In this document: one piece after another, positions 55,942 to 64,000 of the stretch
Layout: each line of letters begins with the position of its first letter
Numbering within the stretch: the stretch's first letter is position 1
Source: an alpha proteobacterium AAP38
Lineage (GTDB): Bacteria > Pseudomonadota > Alphaproteobacteria > Azospirillales > Azospirillaceae
Assembly (NCBI GenBank): GCA_001296005.1
Contig: LJHR01000038.1
Span: 1-64,000, forward strand
Reading direction: 5' to 3'
Length of the DNA: 64,000 nucleotides
Notes under the pieces: model-generated
What the model was told of the DNA's origin: nothing
The model's input: the letters and a program-made list of their open reading frames with translations, nothing else
Databases searched by the model: none
Program-made: the position numbers and the translations under genes

Positions 55942-56080
55942 GGCGGAAAATCCCTGGCTGGTTGGCGATGACCAGACCCTGCCAGGGATCGGAAGAATTC
56001 TCTCTTCTGTTATCCTTCCGAAAATCAATGCATTGATTTTATTGAGTTTTAATCGGAAGAAAACAGGAAGGAAGCCGGAA

Positions 56081-56126
56081 TAGAAAAGGGGCGGACCAGG
56101 GCCCGATCCGGCCACCAGTCCGCCCC
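56081..56126 (-). terminator. Rho-independent terminator of the STAND-regulator operon
   Basis: On the minus strand GGGGCGGAC (56126-56118) pairs with GTCCGCCCC (56096-56088), with a further GGCCGGATCGGGCCC loop region, followed by TTTTCTA. It lies 32 bases after the stop of the 148-residue gene. Confidence 0.75.
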
Positions 56127-56157
56127 CTGAAATCTGGAGCGCTGTTACAGCAACCCG

Positions 56158-56604
56158 TCAAACAATGCTGCCATCATTCACCACTTCCGGGTCGGAGCTG
56201 TAAACCACCTTACTGCCCGCCGAAATCAGGGTTGCCTGCGTCTCGGGGTCTTCGACCAGGAAGAACAGGGTTATATTGCCGACCGCCTGCTTGTTCTGAT
56301 TCTCCTGGCCGTCGGATATCTTGACCTCCGTTTCGCTGACACTCACGATCTTGAGGTCTTTGAGTATCTTTGACCCATCAACCGCCGGCGTCACATTCAC
56401 GCCGGTGAAGATGAAATCGATTTGGGTGGTCGGATCTTTCGTGAAAACAATCTGGCTGATATTCGCATTCGCCGTGATCACATCATTGGTAGAGACATTC
56501 TTCTCATAGAAAAGGGTCGGCTGCGGCAACCCACCGCCCGTTCCCTGCATTTTACACGTCACCGGAATGGTCAGAACATGATTGACGACGTCCTGGCTGC
56601 TCAT
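56158..56604 (-). CDS. 148-residue protein coupled to a STAND regulator
   Basis: A small soluble protein with no signal peptide, Thr/Val/Asn-rich and predicted mostly beta (MSSQDVVNHVLTIPVTCKMQ, then VTPAVDGSKILKDLKIVSVS). ATG 56604 has AAGGAG 8 bases upstream and overlaps the stop of the upstream 1094-residue regulator as ATGA, so the two are co-translated. I do not recognise a family. Its size, composition and the opening (short, then a beta strand with IPVTC) recall the AidA/PixA-like protein on the other side of the regulator (60310), but the similarity is weak. It could be a ligand, target or output of the regulator. Confidence 0.75.
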   Translation of the reverse strand: MSSQDVVNHVLTIPVTCKMQGTGGGLPQPTLFYEKNVSTNDVITANANISQIVFTKDPTTQIDFIFTGVNVTPAVDGSKILKDLKIVSVSETEVKISDGQENQNKQAVGNITLFFLVEDPETQATLISAGSKVVYSSDPEVVNDGSIV

Positions 56605-59600
56605 TTTACGTCTCCTTGTTTGAGGGTTGAACTGATCAAGCGTTGGTATTGGACATCGGCGTAGCCGATTTTCTCCAACCTGCTCATGCCTCCCACGGCA
56701 GCGGAAAGGGTGCCGGCGCAGATATTGGCCCGGACCCAGGGATCGAGGATCTTGTAGTCATGGGTGGTTGCCGCGATGGGACCCAGCAGCCGGACCGCCT
56801 CTCCGCAGAAGGCGGCGGCGGCGTCCACGTTGCGCCGCGCCCGTTCGACGGCGGCCTGAACCAGCAGGATATTGGCGGTCAGAACCGTACGGCTGGCATC
56901 CTGCGGACCCTCGCGAACAATCGCTTCGGCTTTGGCGGCACTGGCGCCCGCCCCCTTCACATCGCCGGTCAGCAGCAGCAATTCCGCGCGGTTGGCCAGG
57001 GCCTGCCCCAACAGGCGGCGGACATAGCCGTCGCCCGGCTTTGCGGCCAATGCCTGCTCAAGCCAGACCAGCGAGCCGGACAATCGGGACGACGCCCCCG
57101 TCAGGTCATTTGCAAACAGATGGAACCGCGCGCCCAGCACGTCATTCTCTGTCTTCTGCCGCTGCCACAGGCTGTTTTCCGGCTCCTTGTCCAGCAGATA
57201 GCCGATCAGGTCGGATGATTTCTGCAAGGAGGCCAGGGCCGCCTCGGTCCTGCCGCGCGCCGCCAGCAGGATGGCTTCCAGCTTATAGGCCAGGGCCAGC
57301 CGGTTGGACCATTCAAGCGCGTCCGGCTCGGCCTTGCGCAGCCCTTCCAGCATGTCCTTCTGCTGGCCATACAGCGTGACGGCATCGTCCAGGCGGCCGT
57401 CCTGCGCGCGGGCATTGGCCAGCCAGGACAGGCCATTGGCCATGCTGACGGCCAGGGCGCGGTCATCCGGGCGCTTGGCCATGACCGCGCGCTTCAGCCG
57501 GTTGGATTCCTCAAAATCCTGGGCGGCCTCGCTGACCTGATCCCGGCGCAACCGCAAACTGCCCAGGCTGGCCAGGGCATAGGACAGCTCCAGGCTCGCA
57601 TCCTCGTCCGCGGCGTTCAGCGCCACCATGCTCTGGGCCAGATCGCGATAGCGGATGAAATGCCGTTCGGCCTCATCCAGATTGCGGCGATCCAGCGCGA
57701 TCTGCCCGAACCAGAAGGCAACGGCCCCCGCCGTTTTCAGCAATGCCCCATCCACCGGCCCCTCGGCCAGATTGACCCGCAGCAATGTTTCCGCCCGGCC
57801 CAGGGCGGTCAGGGCGGCATCGACATTGCCGCGTGACCGGTTCACATCCGCCAGCGTCAAAAGCGCCTTGGCTTGGCGCAGACGCAGCGGCCCCGGCACC
57901 CGCCCGGCATCCTCCTCCGTCAGATAGGCGAGCGCCTTTTCCGCCACCCCGCCCAGCAGGTCGAGCCGGGCCAGCGGCTGCAATTTCTGGGTCAGGTCGC
58001 CCAGCATGAAATCGACCAGCCCCTCCGCCTCCTGTCGGCGTTGCGCGGCCAACGCCTCGGCCTGACGGGCCTGATAGCCCTGCACAACCGCCACCATGGC
58101 GATCACGGCAAAGCCGACCACGGCGCCCAGGCGCAGACGGTCGGCCCGCCGCGCCTGCCGGGCCGATGCCGTGATCAGCGCCGATATATCGGGTGACAGC
58201 GGTACCGCACGGGTTTTCAGCAGCTCGCGGGCCTCTTCCAATGGCCGGCCCTGTCGCAGCAGGCGGTCGGTCCGGCGCCCATCCGCGATCCATTGCTGCG
58301 CTTCGGCCTCCAACCGCGCCCGGATGCGCAGGGCCTGGCGGTGTTCGGCGATCCAGGCGACGGCGCGCGGCCATTGCCGCAGCAATGCCTCATGCGCGAC
58401 CCCGAACACAGGCTCCCGCCCATGCGAAAGGCTGACGAACAGCCGCTGATCGACAAAATTCGTGACCAGTTGCCGTTCTTCCGCCGTGGCCAGAACGGAC
58501 CAGGGCGCACGCAGGCTGCGGGCATTGCCATCGGCCCCGCCCGCCGCCACGATCAGGGAGAAGATGCGGGGAAGGGCCGCCTGGGCCTGTGGCGGCAACC
58601 CTTCCAGGATGGCTTCCGCCCGCCTTCCGATGGCCCCGTCAATGCCGCCCAGCTTGCGGTACGCCTCAATGGTCAGCTCGCGCGTCGGGCTGCGCTGAAG
58701 GTAGAGCTGTTGCAGCGTATATTGCAGAAGCGGCAATGCATCGGTGTTGTTGGCAACCCCCTCGCACAGAAGATCATCCAGATGTTCGTTGCTGTTCAGA
58801 TCGATACCGAAACTGAGGCCGGCCATCTCCGCCGGCCGGCGGATCATCTGGGCAATCTCGGCGCGGGTCGGCGGTTCCAGATCGAAATGCGCGCCCGTTT
58901 CCTTGCCGGCCATCAACAGCGGCTCGCGCGCCAGATCGGGGTAGAAATCGTTGCGACAGGCGCCGATCACGGCAAACGGCCCCAGCCGGGCCAGCCGGTC
59001 CAAGGCTGTCAGGAATTGTGAGCGCTGCAGAATGCCCGCCATGGGCGTGTTGAACAGGGCCTCCATCCGGTCGATGAACAGGATGAAGCGCGCGGGATTA
59101 CGGCCCGGCTCGTCGGGATGCCGGGCACCGGGCGGCAGGCTTTCCCCCTCGCCGGTCAGGGCGGTGCCGATGCTTTCGGCGCTGTGGCCCGCAAATAGCG
59201 GCTCACCATCGCGCTCCAGGTCCAGCAGCGCGCCCCCCAGCGCCGTGGGCAGCGGCAGATTGGCGACATCGCCCAGATCCAGGCTGGCAATGCCCTCCAC
59301 CCGGAATCCACCGCTTCCGGCGATCAGGGCCGGCAGCAGCCCCGCCTGGATCAGGGAGGTCTTACCACTGCCGCTGGGACCTAAGACCAGAACGAAGGGC
59401 CGCCCCGCCGCCAGCCGCCCCGCCATCGCCGCGCAAAGCCGCGTGACGGCGGTTTCCCGCCCGAAAAACACATCGGCATGGGCCGCGTCGAACGGGTCCA
59501 GCCCAATATAGGGTGATGCCCGCGTCCAGGTTTCCTCCACCACGGCGGCCCCATATCCCGGCGGGAACGTGACCGGGGCCAGGGTGCGATAGCCGCGTTT

Positions 59601-59885
59601 GCGGATATTCTCGATATAGACGGGGTCGGTGGAACTGTCGCGCAAGGCGCGGCGCAGCTGGGCAATGGCCTTATGGACCTGATTTTCCCCCACCACCACA
59701 CCGTCCCAGCACAGATGCAGCAGGTCATCGGCGCTCAGTATCGTGCCCGCCCGGTGGCAGAGCGCCGACAGCACATCCATGGCGCGGGGTTCGATCTGTG
59801 TTTCGGCGGTTTCCGCGACATGGCGGACCCGACACATCCTTACATCCACCTGCCAATCGCCAAACTTGAAGCTGCTGCTTTTCAA
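56601..59885 (-). CDS. Winged-helix, STAND-ATPase and TPR regulator
   Basis: A 1094-residue protein. The start is TTG 59885, with AGGA 7 bases upstream. Residues 1-105 are an OmpR/CadC-type winged helix (IEPRAMDVLSALCHRAGTIL, ENIRKRGYRTLAPV). Residues about 125-560 form a STAND-type NTPase: Walker A GPSGSGKT (169-176), Walker B-like RFILFIDRME (266-275) and a winged-helix-like region. One hydrophobic segment near residue 600 (LGAVVGFAVIAMVAVVQGY) may cross the membrane. The rest is TPR-like helices (for example GNVDAALTALGRAETLL, LDDAVTLYGQQKDMLEG). This plan, DNA-binding head plus signalling ATPase plus TPR sensor, is known in proteobacterial one-component regulators. The divergent AidA-like gene and the coupled 148-residue gene are probable targets. 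Confidence 0.9.
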   Translation of the reverse strand: MKSSSFKFGDWQVDVRMCRVRHVAETAETQIEPRAMDVLSALCHRAGTILSADDLLHLCWDGVVVGENQVHKAIAQLRRALRDSSTDPVYIENIRKRGYRTLAPVTFPPGYGAAVVEETWTRASPYIGLDPFDAAHADVFFGRETAVTRLCAAMAGRLAAGRPFVLVLGPSGSGKTSLIQAGLLPALIAGSGGFRVEGIASLDLGDVANLPLPTALGGALLDLERDGEPLFAGHSAESIGTALTGEGESLPPGARHPDEPGRNPARFILFIDRMEALFNTPMAGILQRSQFLTALDRLARLGPFAVIGACRNDFYPDLAREPLLMAGKETGAHFDLEPPTRAEIAQMIRRPAEMAGLSFGIDLNSNEHLDDLLCEGVANNTDALPLLQYTLQQLYLQRSPTRELTIEAYRKLGGIDGAIGRRAEAILEGLPPQAQAALPRIFSLIVAAGGADGNARSLRAPWSVLATAEERQLVTNFVDQRLFVSLSHGREPVFGVAHEALLRQWPRAVAWIAEHRQALRIRARLEAEAQQWIADGRRTDRLLRQGRPLEEARELLKTRAVPLSPDISALITASARQARRADRLRLGAVVGFAVIAMVAVVQGYQARQAEALAAQRRQEAEGLVDFMLGDLTQKLQPLARLDLLGGVAEKALAYLTEEDAGRVPGPLRLRQAKALLTLADVNRSRGNVDAALTALGRAETLLRVNLAEGPVDGALLKTAGAVAFWFGQIALDRRNLDEAERHFIRYRDLAQSMVALNAADEDASLELSYALASLGSLRLRRDQVSEAAQDFEESNRLKRAVMAKRPDDRALAVSMANGLSWLANARAQDGRLDDAVTLYGQQKDMLEGLRKAEPDALEWSNRLALAYKLEAILLAARGRTEAALASLQKSSDLIGYLLDKEPENSLWQRQKTENDVLGARFHLFANDLTGASSRLSGSLVWLEQALAAKPGDGYVRRLLGQALANRAELLLLTGDVKGAGASAAKAEAIVREGPQDASRTVLTANILLVQAAVERARRNVDAAAAFCGEAVRLLGPIAATTHDYKILDPWVRANICAGTLSAAVGGMSRLEKIGYADVQYQRLISSTLKQGDVK

Positions 59886-60309
59886 GGGAGATCCTTTGCC
59901 GTCAGGGGACAGGCGCTAAAATTATTGTTGGCCATATGACTATTAGACGGGCCAGACCTACGAATACCACTGTTTTGAAGGCTTTTGTAAAGTGATGCCC
60001 CCGGCAAACCGTACAAACACGCCCCCACTCATTCTCCCATGAATAGTTTTAGGAATAGAGCCGTGTATAGGGCCGCGCCATGCGCTTCGTTGCGTACCGC
60101 CCAAAGAAATTCGGCTCATGTGCAGGACGGCGGGCGCCCTCATGATCATTTCGTTAAAATAGAATACATTAGTATAAATACGCTATTAAGAGCATATAGT
60201 CATATTACCAGCGACGCTATAAGTCAAACCGCACCCCACGAGGTGCCCGCCGGCGCTTCGCCTTGAACCGCCAAGACCAAATCAACAATTTCTAAATGGA
60301 GCATGGGCT
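59886..60309. other. AT-rich divergent intergenic region
   Basis: Between the regulator (minus) and the AidA-like gene (plus) lie 424 bases with no credible gene. The stretch 60150-60225 is strongly AT-rich (AGAATACATTAGTATAAATA and CTATTAAGAGCATATAG), suited to a promoter for the AidA-like gene, and is unlike the GC-rich surroundings. The regulator's winged helix may bind here. No clear palindrome was found. Confidence 0.5.
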
Positions 60310-60696
60310 ATGTCTCAACAGAGCGTGAATGTGATCTGCGTGTTCGACACCGAGACGACGCAGGAAAACGGCCCCAATGTTGGCGCCACCGTCTATATGA
60401 TCAGCGACCAGGGTCCCCATGCGGCGGGCCAGGGCACCAATGAACTGACGATCACCGTCAATGTCGGCGACGTCATCACCTGGAATCTGGACCCGCTGCT
60501 CAACTTCATGACGGTGTCCTTCACCAGTTTCGTGCAGACCTCCGGCACCGGCGTGCTGTCGACGCGGCAGCTTTCGTCGACCCAGTGGACGGCCAACTGC
60601 CTGGGCAGCGGGTCGGTCACCTATCATTTCAACCTGCAGATCGCCAACGACCCCAACACCTATAGCTGGGACCCGTTCATCAACATCAATCCCTGA
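60310..60696 (+). CDS. AidA/PixA-like inclusion-body-type protein
   Basis: A 128-residue soluble beta-rich protein. The opening SVNVICVFDTET, the central VNVGDVITWNLDPLL and the ending TYSWDPFININP follow the AidA/PixA family pattern (V-x-x-x-D-T near the start, GDxIxW in the middle, YxWDPFIxI at the end). PixA forms crystalline inclusions in Xenorhabdus and AidA is quorum-sensing regulated in Burkholderia/Ralstonia; their functions remain unclear. This copy is shorter than typical. GGAG lies about 9 bases before the ATG. Followed by a strong terminator and divergent from the STAND regulator, so it is monocistronic. Confidence 0.78.
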   Translation: MSQQSVNVICVFDTETTQENGPNVGATVYMISDQGPHAAGQGTNELTITVNVGDVITWNLDPLLNFMTVSFTSFVQTSGTGVLSTRQLSSTQWTANCLGSGSVTYHFNLQIANDPNTYSWDPFININP

Positions 60697-60724
60697 TGAA
60701 CCTTGCGGCGACGCCGCACGCCGC

Positions 60725-60768
60725 AACCGCCACCCCTTTCTTCGGAAAGGCGGTGGCGGTTTTGTTTT
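60725..60768 (+). terminator. Rho-independent terminator after the AidA-like gene
   Basis: AACCGCCACC and CTTTC pair with GAAAG and GGTGGCGGTT across a TTCG tetraloop (60741-60744), followed by TTTGTTTT. A textbook hairpin plus U-run, about 30 bases after the stop at 60696. Confidence 0.92.
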
Positions 60769-60799
60769 GGGCTGTTGGGTCGCTTCCTCACATGAACGA

Positions 60800-60891
60800 T
60801 TTGCAAATTCGCAAAATTTGCAATCTTTGCCGATCACCTTCGCAAATCCACACCCATCCACGCCTTCCCCTGCTGCGGCATAATTCGCAAA
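60800..60891. promoter_or_regulatory. Cluster of TTTGCAAA-like sites ahead of pccB
   Basis: Within 92 bases occur TTTGCAAA (60800-60807), TTCGCAAA (60808-60815), TTTGCAAT (60817-60824), TTCGCAAA (60839-60846) and TTCGCAAA (60884-60891). The TTTGCAAA core matches the recognition element published for RamB/ScfR-type regulators. The site starts 45-136 bases before pccB, so the ScfR-type protein at 53984 is the likely binder. Confidence 0.75.
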
Positions 60892-60935
60892 CTCCGCCCA
60901 AACTCCCATGAACCATTCTACGGGGCGGATTTCCC

Positions 60936-62468
60936 ATGCAGGACGTGCTGGTACGGTTGGAAAAGATGCGGGCCGGCGCCCGGCTGGGCGGCGGTGAAAA
61001 GCGCATCGCGGGCCAGCATTCCAAGGGCAAGCTGACCGCGCGGGAGCGGATTGAGATCCTGCTGGACGAAGGTTCGTTCGAAGAATGGGACATGTTCGTC
61101 GAACATCGCTGCGCCGATTTCGGGATGGAAACGCAGAAGGTTCCCGGTGACGGCGTCGTCACCGGTCACGGCACCATCAATGGCCGTCTGGTCTTCGTCT
61201 TCTCCCAGGATTTCACAGTCTTCGGCGGATCGCTGTCAGAGGCGCATGCCGAGAAGATCTGCAAGATCATGGACCAGGCGATGAAGGTGGGTGCCCCCGT
61301 CATCGGCCTGAATGACAGTGGCGGTGCCCGCATTCAGGAAGGTGTGGCCTCGCTGGGCGGCTATGCCGAAGTGTTCCAGCGCAATGTCCTGGCCTCAGGC
61401 GTCGTCCCTCAGATCAGCCTGATCATGGGCCCCTGCGCCGGTGGTGCCGTCTATTCCCCCGCAATGACCGACTTCATCTTCATGGTGAAGGACAGCTCCT
61501 ACATGTTCGTCACCGGCCCCGACGTGGTGAAGACGGTGACGCATGAGGTGGTGACGGCGGAGGAGTTGGGCGGGGCCGTGACGCACACGGCCAAGTCCGG
61601 CGTGGCCGATCTGGCCTTTGAGAATGACGTGCAGGCGCTGCTGGAAACCCGCCGTCTGGTCGATTTCCTGCCGCTGTCTAACCGGGAAAAGCCGCCCTCG
61701 CGCCCCACGCCCGATCTGGCCGACCGCCCGGAAATGTCGCTCGACACCCTGGTCCCGGCCAATCCCAACAAGCCGTATGACATGAAGGAACTGATCTCGA
61801 AGATCGTGGACGAGGGCGATTTCTTCGAGATTCAGCCGGAATATGCCAAGAACATCATCACCGGTTTCGCCCGCATGCAGGGTTCGACCGTCGGTTTCGT
61901 GGCGAACCAGCCCATGGTGCTGGCCGGCTGCCTTGATATCGACAGCTCGATCAAGGCCGCCCGCTTCGTGCGTTTCTGCGACGCCTTCAACATCCCCATC
62001 GTAACCCTGGTGGATGTCCCCGGCTTCCTGCCCGGCACGTCCCAGGAATATAATGGCATCATCAAGCATGGCGCGAAGCTGCTGTTCGCCTATGCCGAGG
62101 CCACCGTGCCCAAGGTCACCCTGATCACCCGCAAGGCCTATGGCGGCGCCTATGATGTGATGGCGTCCAAGCATCTGCGCGGCGATGTCAACTATGCCTG
62201 GCCCACCGCCGAAATCGCGGTGATGGGGCCCAAGGGCGCGGTGGAGATCATCTTCCGCGGCGATATCGGCGACCAAGCCAAGATCGAGGCGCGGACCGAG
62301 GAATATCGCCAGAAATTCGCCAACCCCTTCGTGGCGGCGGGTCGCGGCTATATCGACGATGTCATTATGCCCCACAATACCCGCCGCCGCCTGTGCAAGG
62401 CGCTGTCGATGCTGAAGAACAAGCAGCTCCAGAACCCCTGGAAGAAGCACGACAACCTGCCGCTCTGA
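60936..62468 (+). CDS. pccB: Propionyl-CoA carboxylase beta subunit (carboxyltransferase)
   Basis: A 510-residue carboxyltransferase that moves the carboxyl group from biotin to propionyl-CoA to give methylmalonyl-CoA. The start is ATG 60936 after GGGGCGG. Two crotonase-like lobes are visible: N-terminal ([55 protein letters not shown]) and C-terminal ([56 protein letters not shown]). The oxyanion-hole Gly-Gly pairs are intact and length is normal. It is followed after 32 bases by the biotin carboxylase subunit. Acetyl-CoA specificity cannot be excluded, but the adjacent architecture and ScfR-type sites favour propionyl-CoA. Confidence 0.94.
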   Translation: MQDVLVRLEKMRAGARLGGGEKRIAGQHSKGKLTARERIEILLDEGSFEEWDMFVEHRCADFGMETQKVPGDGVVTGHGTINGRLVFVFSQDFTVFGGSLSEAHAEKICKIMDQAMKVGAPVIGLNDSGGARIQEGVASLGGYAEVFQRNVLASGVVPQISLIMGPCAGGAVYSPAMTDFIFMVKDSSYMFVTGPDVVKTVTHEVVTAEELGGAVTHTAKSGVADLAFENDVQALLETRRLVDFLPLSNREKPPSRPTPDLADRPEMSLDTLVPANPNKPYDMKELISKIVDEGDFFEIQPEYAKNIITGFARMQGSTVGFVANQPMVLAGCLDIDSSIKAARFVRFCDAFNIPIVTLVDVPGFLPGTSQEYNGIIKHGAKLLFAYAEATVPKVTLITRKAYGGAYDVMASKHLRGDVNYAWPTAEIAVMGPKGAVEIIFRGDIGDQAKIEARTEEYRQKFANPFVAAGRGYIDDVIMPHNTRRRLCKALSMLKNKQLQNPWKKHDNLPL

Positions 62469-62500
62469 TCCGACGCGCCCGCACGAAGAGGCACCGTAAA

Positions 62501-64000
62501 ATGTTCAAGAAGATCCTCATCGCCAACCGTGGCGAAATCGCCTGCCGCGTCATCAAGACCGCTCGCCGCATGGGCATCAAGACGGTGGCCGTCTATTCCG
62601 ACGCCGATGCCGGCGCCCTGCATGTGGAAATGGCGGATGAGGCGGTGCATATCGGCCCCGCCCCGTCGGCCCAATCCTACCTGATCGCCGACAAGATCAT
62701 CGCCGCCTGCAAGCAGACCGGCGCCGAGGCCGTCCATCCCGGCTATGGCTTCCTGTCGGAAAAGGCGCCCTTCTGTGAGGCGCTGAAACAGAACGGCATC
62801 GTCTTTATCGGCCCCGATGTGCATGCCATCGGCGCCATGGGCGACAAGATCGAGAGCAAGAAGCTGGCCAAGGCCGCCGGGGTCTCCACCGTCCCCGGTT
62901 ACCTGGGCGTCATCAAGGATGATGAGGAAGCGGTCGCCATCGCCCGCGACATCGGCTACCCCGTCATGATCAAGGCGTCCGCCGGCGGCGGCGGCAAGGG
63001 CATGCGCGTGGCCTGGAACGACGCCGAAGCCCGCGACGGCTTCCGCTCCGCCACCAACGAGGCGCGGTCCAGCTTCGCCGATGACCGTGTTTTCATCGAA
63101 AAGTACATCACCGAACCGCGCCATATTGAAATCCAGCTGCTGGCCGACAGCCATGGCAACGCCGTCTACCTGAATGAGCGTGAATGCTCGATCCAGCGCC
63201 GCCACCAGAAGGTGATTGAGGAAGCTCCGTCGCCGTTCCTGGATGAGGCCACCCGCAAGGCCATGGGCGAACAGTCGGTGGCGCTCGCCAAGGCGGTGCA
63301 GTACCGTTCCGCCGGTACGGTGGAATTCATCGTCGACAAGGACCGCAATTTCTATTTCCTGGAAATGAACACGCGGTTACAGGTCGAACATCCCGTGACC
63401 GAAATGATCACCGGCCTCGACCTTGTCGAACTGATGATCCGCGTGGCCGCCGGCGAACATCTGCCCGTCACCCAGGCCGATGTCGGCATCAATGGCTGGT
63501 CCCTGGAGGCACGCGTCTATGCCGAAGAACCGACCCGTGGCTTCCTGCCCTCCACGGGCCGCGTCACCCGCTACCGCCCGCCCACGGAGGGCACCCGCCC
63601 CGATGGCTCCATCGTCCGCGTCGATACCGGCGTGTATGAGGGGGGCGAGATCAGCATGTATTACGATCCCATGATCGCCAAGCTGATCACCTGGGCCCCC
63701 ACGCGTGATCAGGCGACCGATGCCATGGCCGACGCGCTGGACGGGTTCCAGATCCGGGGTGTGGGCCACAATATCTCCTTCCTCACCTCCTTGATGCAGA
63801 AGCAGCGCTTCCGCGACGGTCGCCTGACCACCAACTTCATCGCGGAGGAATATCCCGACGGCTTCCATGGCCTGACGCCCGAGCCCGCCGTGCGCGACCG
63901 TCTCCTGGCGCTCGCCACCGTTCTGCACCACCGCCGCGCCAGCCGCGACGCCATGATCTCCGGTCAAGTCGCTGGCCATGGGTTCCACGTGGCCCAGGAC
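62501..64000 (+). CDS. pccA: Propionyl-CoA carboxylase alpha subunit (biotin carboxylase), truncated by the window end
   Basis: The first 500 codons of a biotin carboxylase subunit, open to the window edge. It begins [19 protein letters not shown] with GGCACCG-type leader sequence upstream. Family blocks follow in order: [28 protein letters not shown], the ATP-grasp glycine loop [42 protein letters not shown], and the active-site [18 protein letters not shown]. The later C-terminal part, which should carry the biotinyl lysine in AMKM, lies outside. The enzyme carboxylates biotin with ATP and bicarbonate. It forms one operon with pccB. Confidence 0.95.
   Translation, partial: MFKKILIANRGEIACRVIKTARRMGIKTVAVYSDADAGALHVEMADEAVHIGPAPSAQSYLIADKIIAACKQTGAEAVHPGYGFLSEKAPFCEALKQNGIVFIGPDVHAIGAMGDKIESKKLAKAAGVSTVPGYLGVIKDDEEAVAIARDIGYPVMIKASAGGGGKGMRVAWNDAEARDGFRSATNEARSSFADDRVFIEKYITEPRHIEIQLLADSHGNAVYLNERECSIQRRHQKVIEEAPSPFLDEATRKAMGEQSVALAKAVQYRSAGTVEFIVDKDRNFYFLEMNTRLQVEHPVTEMITGLDLVELMIRVAAGEHLPVTQADVGINGWSLEARVYAEEPTRGFLPSTGRVTRYRPPTEGTRPDGSIVRVDTGVYEGGEISMYYDPMIAKLITWAPTRDQATDAMADALDGFQIRGVGHNISFLTSLMQKQRFRDGRLTTNFIAEEYPDGFHGLTPEPAVRDRLLALATVLHHRRASRDAMISGQVAGHGFHVAQD

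Overview
The window looks like a chromosomal piece of a GC-rich alphaproteobacterium. Codon use is strongly GC3-biased. It carries TonB-dependent sugar uptake, a HutF-type histidine pathway and propionyl-CoA carboxylase paired with an ScfR-type regulator. This gene mix would fit Rhodospirillales, for example the Azospirillaceae, but that placement is inference. No rRNA, tRNA, CRISPR array or complete insertion sequence was seen.

Layout. 1-2911: an exported protein of unknown function, a Tat-exported metallo-beta-lactamase-fold hydrolase and a class II aldolase. 3075-17615 (minus): a two-partner secretion operon read as TpsB transporter, 3061-residue TpsA exoprotein with MBG/YDG-type repeats, CHAT-TPR lipoprotein and a small periplasmic protein. 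17808-20907: nucleotide signalling, with a cyclic-nucleotide phosphodiesterase-like enzyme divergent from a protein with two cNMP-binding domains, followed by a membrane diguanylate cyclase. 20913-23822: a large RTX calcium-binding repeat protein. 24116-34363: a regulated alpha-glucoside locus with a LacI repressor, a GH65 phosphorylase fused to beta-phosphoglucomutase, a TonB receptor, a periplasmic glycosidase and an MFS permease. 34504-40189: divergent histidine utilisation genes hutF-hutC-hutD and hutI-hutH with HutC boxes between them; hutU and hutG are not in the window. 40354-43461: an RND efflux permease with no adaptor next to it.

43700-51850 is an accessory island of visibly lower GC than its surroundings. 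It holds two gene pairs that look like anti-phage or conflict modules. The first is a 650-residue protein with a possible nuclease motif plus a HEPN/Toprim protein. The second is a 505-residue protein of unknown family overlapping an 822-residue protein with two PLD-type HxK motifs. Between the pairs lies the broken N-terminus of a tyrosine recombinase. This island is the best candidate for an undescribed system.

51900-64000: outer-membrane, DUF4239-like and YbjN-like proteins; an ScfR/RamB-type regulator; a protein made of two LuxR-type HTH domains; a winged-helix/STAND-ATPase/TPR regulator translationally coupled to a 148-residue protein and divergent from an AidA/PixA-like protein; then pccB and the start of pccA, preceded by a cluster of TTTGCAAA-like sites that match the RamB/ScfR recognition pattern.

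Four copies of a roughly 120-155 bp palindromic intergenic repeat (2920, 30925, 34366, 40201) close transcription units, three of them between convergent genes. A different palindromic element with 32-bp perfect arms sits just upstream of hutI.
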